Shown here one piece after another: positions 62,669-64,000 of a DNA stretch of 64,000 nucleotides. The position numbers and the translations under genes are program-made. The DNA comes from Chamaecrista fasciculata (lineage: Eukaryota > Streptophyta > Magnoliopsida > Fabales > Fabaceae): assembly GCA_003254925.1 (NCBI GenBank), contig QANZ01018613.1, positions 68,073-132,072 on the forward strand, in the 5' to 3' direction. Under the pieces are notes generated by a model. That model did no database searches. It worked only from the letters and a program-made list of their open reading frames with translations, and was not told the origin of the DNA. Every line of letters begins with the position of its first letter. The first letter of the stretch is position 1.

Positions 62669-64000
62669 AATTTAAAAAAAAACGGAAAAACTGACCCTAA
62701 GTTTCTACCGTCATTTTTTAAAAAACAGTAATCTAAGCTATTAAACATGTATTATTATTTAAAGGATTTATCTAACATGTGTCTTTATGACACATTTTAA
62801 GATTTCTTCTAATTGGTTAGTAGAACATCTCATATCTTGAAATCTACGAAAATTCATTTAAAAGATAATTTTTAATATTTGAAAATTCACTTGACCAATC
62901 AAAAGAAACCTTGACATGTGTCATTAGAAGGACCCTTATTTAAAAATTATTTGAAACTGTTCTCTTGCTTAAGTTGTCTTTTTCTTTTCTTTCGATCTAT
63001 ATAGAAGTTATACTACTTTGTAACTCTTCCTTAATATTATTTTCTTTATTTATTTTTTAATTAAATAAGTGAGATATTTAGCTTCTCAAATTTGATGATA
63101 GATTAATTTAGATTTATTTCTCATTGTAATGTTTGTCAGAGATTTGTTTTAACACTAGATTAATTTAGAGATGACTATATATATAAACTTTTGATTTTTT
63201 ATTAAATTGATAGAGGAGTCTATGACCACTAATATTGTCAAAGTGAGGTAACTTGGTTCACAAAAATTGGTCCATCAGTGATTCTAAATTATGCCAGCTA
63301 TAATCTTTAGTGAGTAGAATTCAATCAACCCAATTCACAAAATTTGTGAGTTATATTGGTTTACTTAATCCACCAAATTAATGTTTATTTTTTTCTCTTT
63401 TTAATTTGAAATATATTTTTTAATATTAAATTTATAAAATTATGATAAATTACATGATTATCATATATTAATGCTAGTACATATTCATAAAATGTATTTT
63501 TTAAAATTAAAAATATATTTTTAAAAAATAAATGAGTTGGTGAGCTAATCTCTCAACTTCAGTAAGTTGGCTCACAACACGACTCATGAATTAAGTGAGT
63601 CAATATTCGTAAACTAAAATTCACATTAACTCAAGATTTCATAAACCTGACTCATAAAAGTGTCCTAAATGGGTCAAGTCAATAGGTTGAGCCCGTGTTG
63701 ATAACCTTATTAACATCTATATCTGTAAAACACTACTTTTTTAATATCTAACAAATATAATTGTAAATATTTTGTTAACTATGCTAAAATTGATGATCAT
63801 TGTTAGTTTAAGGTTATCTTTCACATGGGATAAATTGTTTTTTTCACTTATTTTCTTAGTTTGATAATTTATAAATTATATTTTTCACAAAGTTTAGAAA
63901 TAAATATTCTTCTATATTGTTAAATTGAAGTGATTTGAACGATTATAAGTATTGTTCTAATTTGTTTACAATATAATTTAATCTTATGCTCTTTTTTAAT
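62669..64000. other. AT-rich gene-free end of window
   Basis: No gene. About 63240-63720 contains GGCTCAC/GTGAGTTGG motifs similar to 16216-16484, probably a degraded MITE. Confidence 0.4.

Overview
The window is nuclear DNA from a flowering plant, most likely a eudicot. It has intron-rich genes with GT-AG introns, AT-rich spacers, plant-specific gene families (AGO4-clade Argonaute, UBA2-type RRM protein, KIB/DUF295 F-box genes) and many plant MITEs and LINE remnants. The species cannot be named from the sequence alone. Four genes look intact. They are a UBA2-like RNA-binding protein (+, CDS 4381-5922, with a spliced 3' UTR), a LARP1A-type La-related protein (+, 14 coding exons, 20792-33890, 942 codons), adenylate kinase 6 (-, 3 coding exons, 36953-38793, 177 codons) and an AGO4-type Argonaute (-, 22 coding exons, 42925-48348, 909 codons, plus a leader exon near 49.7 kb). 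I rebuilt the exon chains of the three spliced genes by hand; the phases close and the lengths fit each family.

Layout. 1-3.3 kb: the 3' part of an LTR element abutting a LINE zinc-knuckle/RNase H fragment. 3.8-4.2 kb: a Mutator-like MITE just upstream of the UBA2 gene. 4.3-9 kb: UBA2 gene and its intron-containing 3' region. 10.6-11.1 kb: a near-perfect inverted repeat with arms of about 220 bp, next to a damaged F-box/DUF295 array (11.1-13.3 kb, minus). 14-20.3 kb: a gene-free MITE field with a 1.17-kb palindromic Mutator-like element, two hAT-type elements with perfect 8-bp duplications, and further Mutator-like MITEs. One of these is inserted in the LARP1A promoter. 20.4-34.4 kb: LARP1A. 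34.8-36.6 kb: two MITEs. 36.9-39.7 kb: AK6. 39.8-42.9 kb: MITEs. 42.9-49.8 kb: AGO4, whose leader region carries a roughly 325-bp tandem duplication. 50-64 kb: no intact gene. That stretch holds a GC-rich island with a 130-bp tandem repeat, a decayed LINE, a hAT-type element, a tRNA-derived SINE, two Mutator-like MITEs with perfect 9-10 bp duplications, and a TIR-flanked segment carrying what looks like the first coding exon of AUGMIN subunit 7.

Three of the intact genes act on RNA (UBA2, LARP1A, AGO4), but nothing shows that the linkage is functional. The strongest theme is transposons at gene edges. Mutator-like or similar MITEs lie within a few hundred bases upstream of UBA2, LARP1A and AK6, and one fills most of an AK6 intron. 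AGO4 acts in RNA-directed DNA methylation of such elements. I saw no CRISPR, operon or clearly novel multi-gene system. The most unusual items are the long hairpin at 10.6-11.1 kb, the palindromic element at 14.2-15.3 kb, the duplicated AGO4 leader, the UBA2 stop codon sitting exactly on a splice donor, and the AUG7-exon-bearing TIR element.
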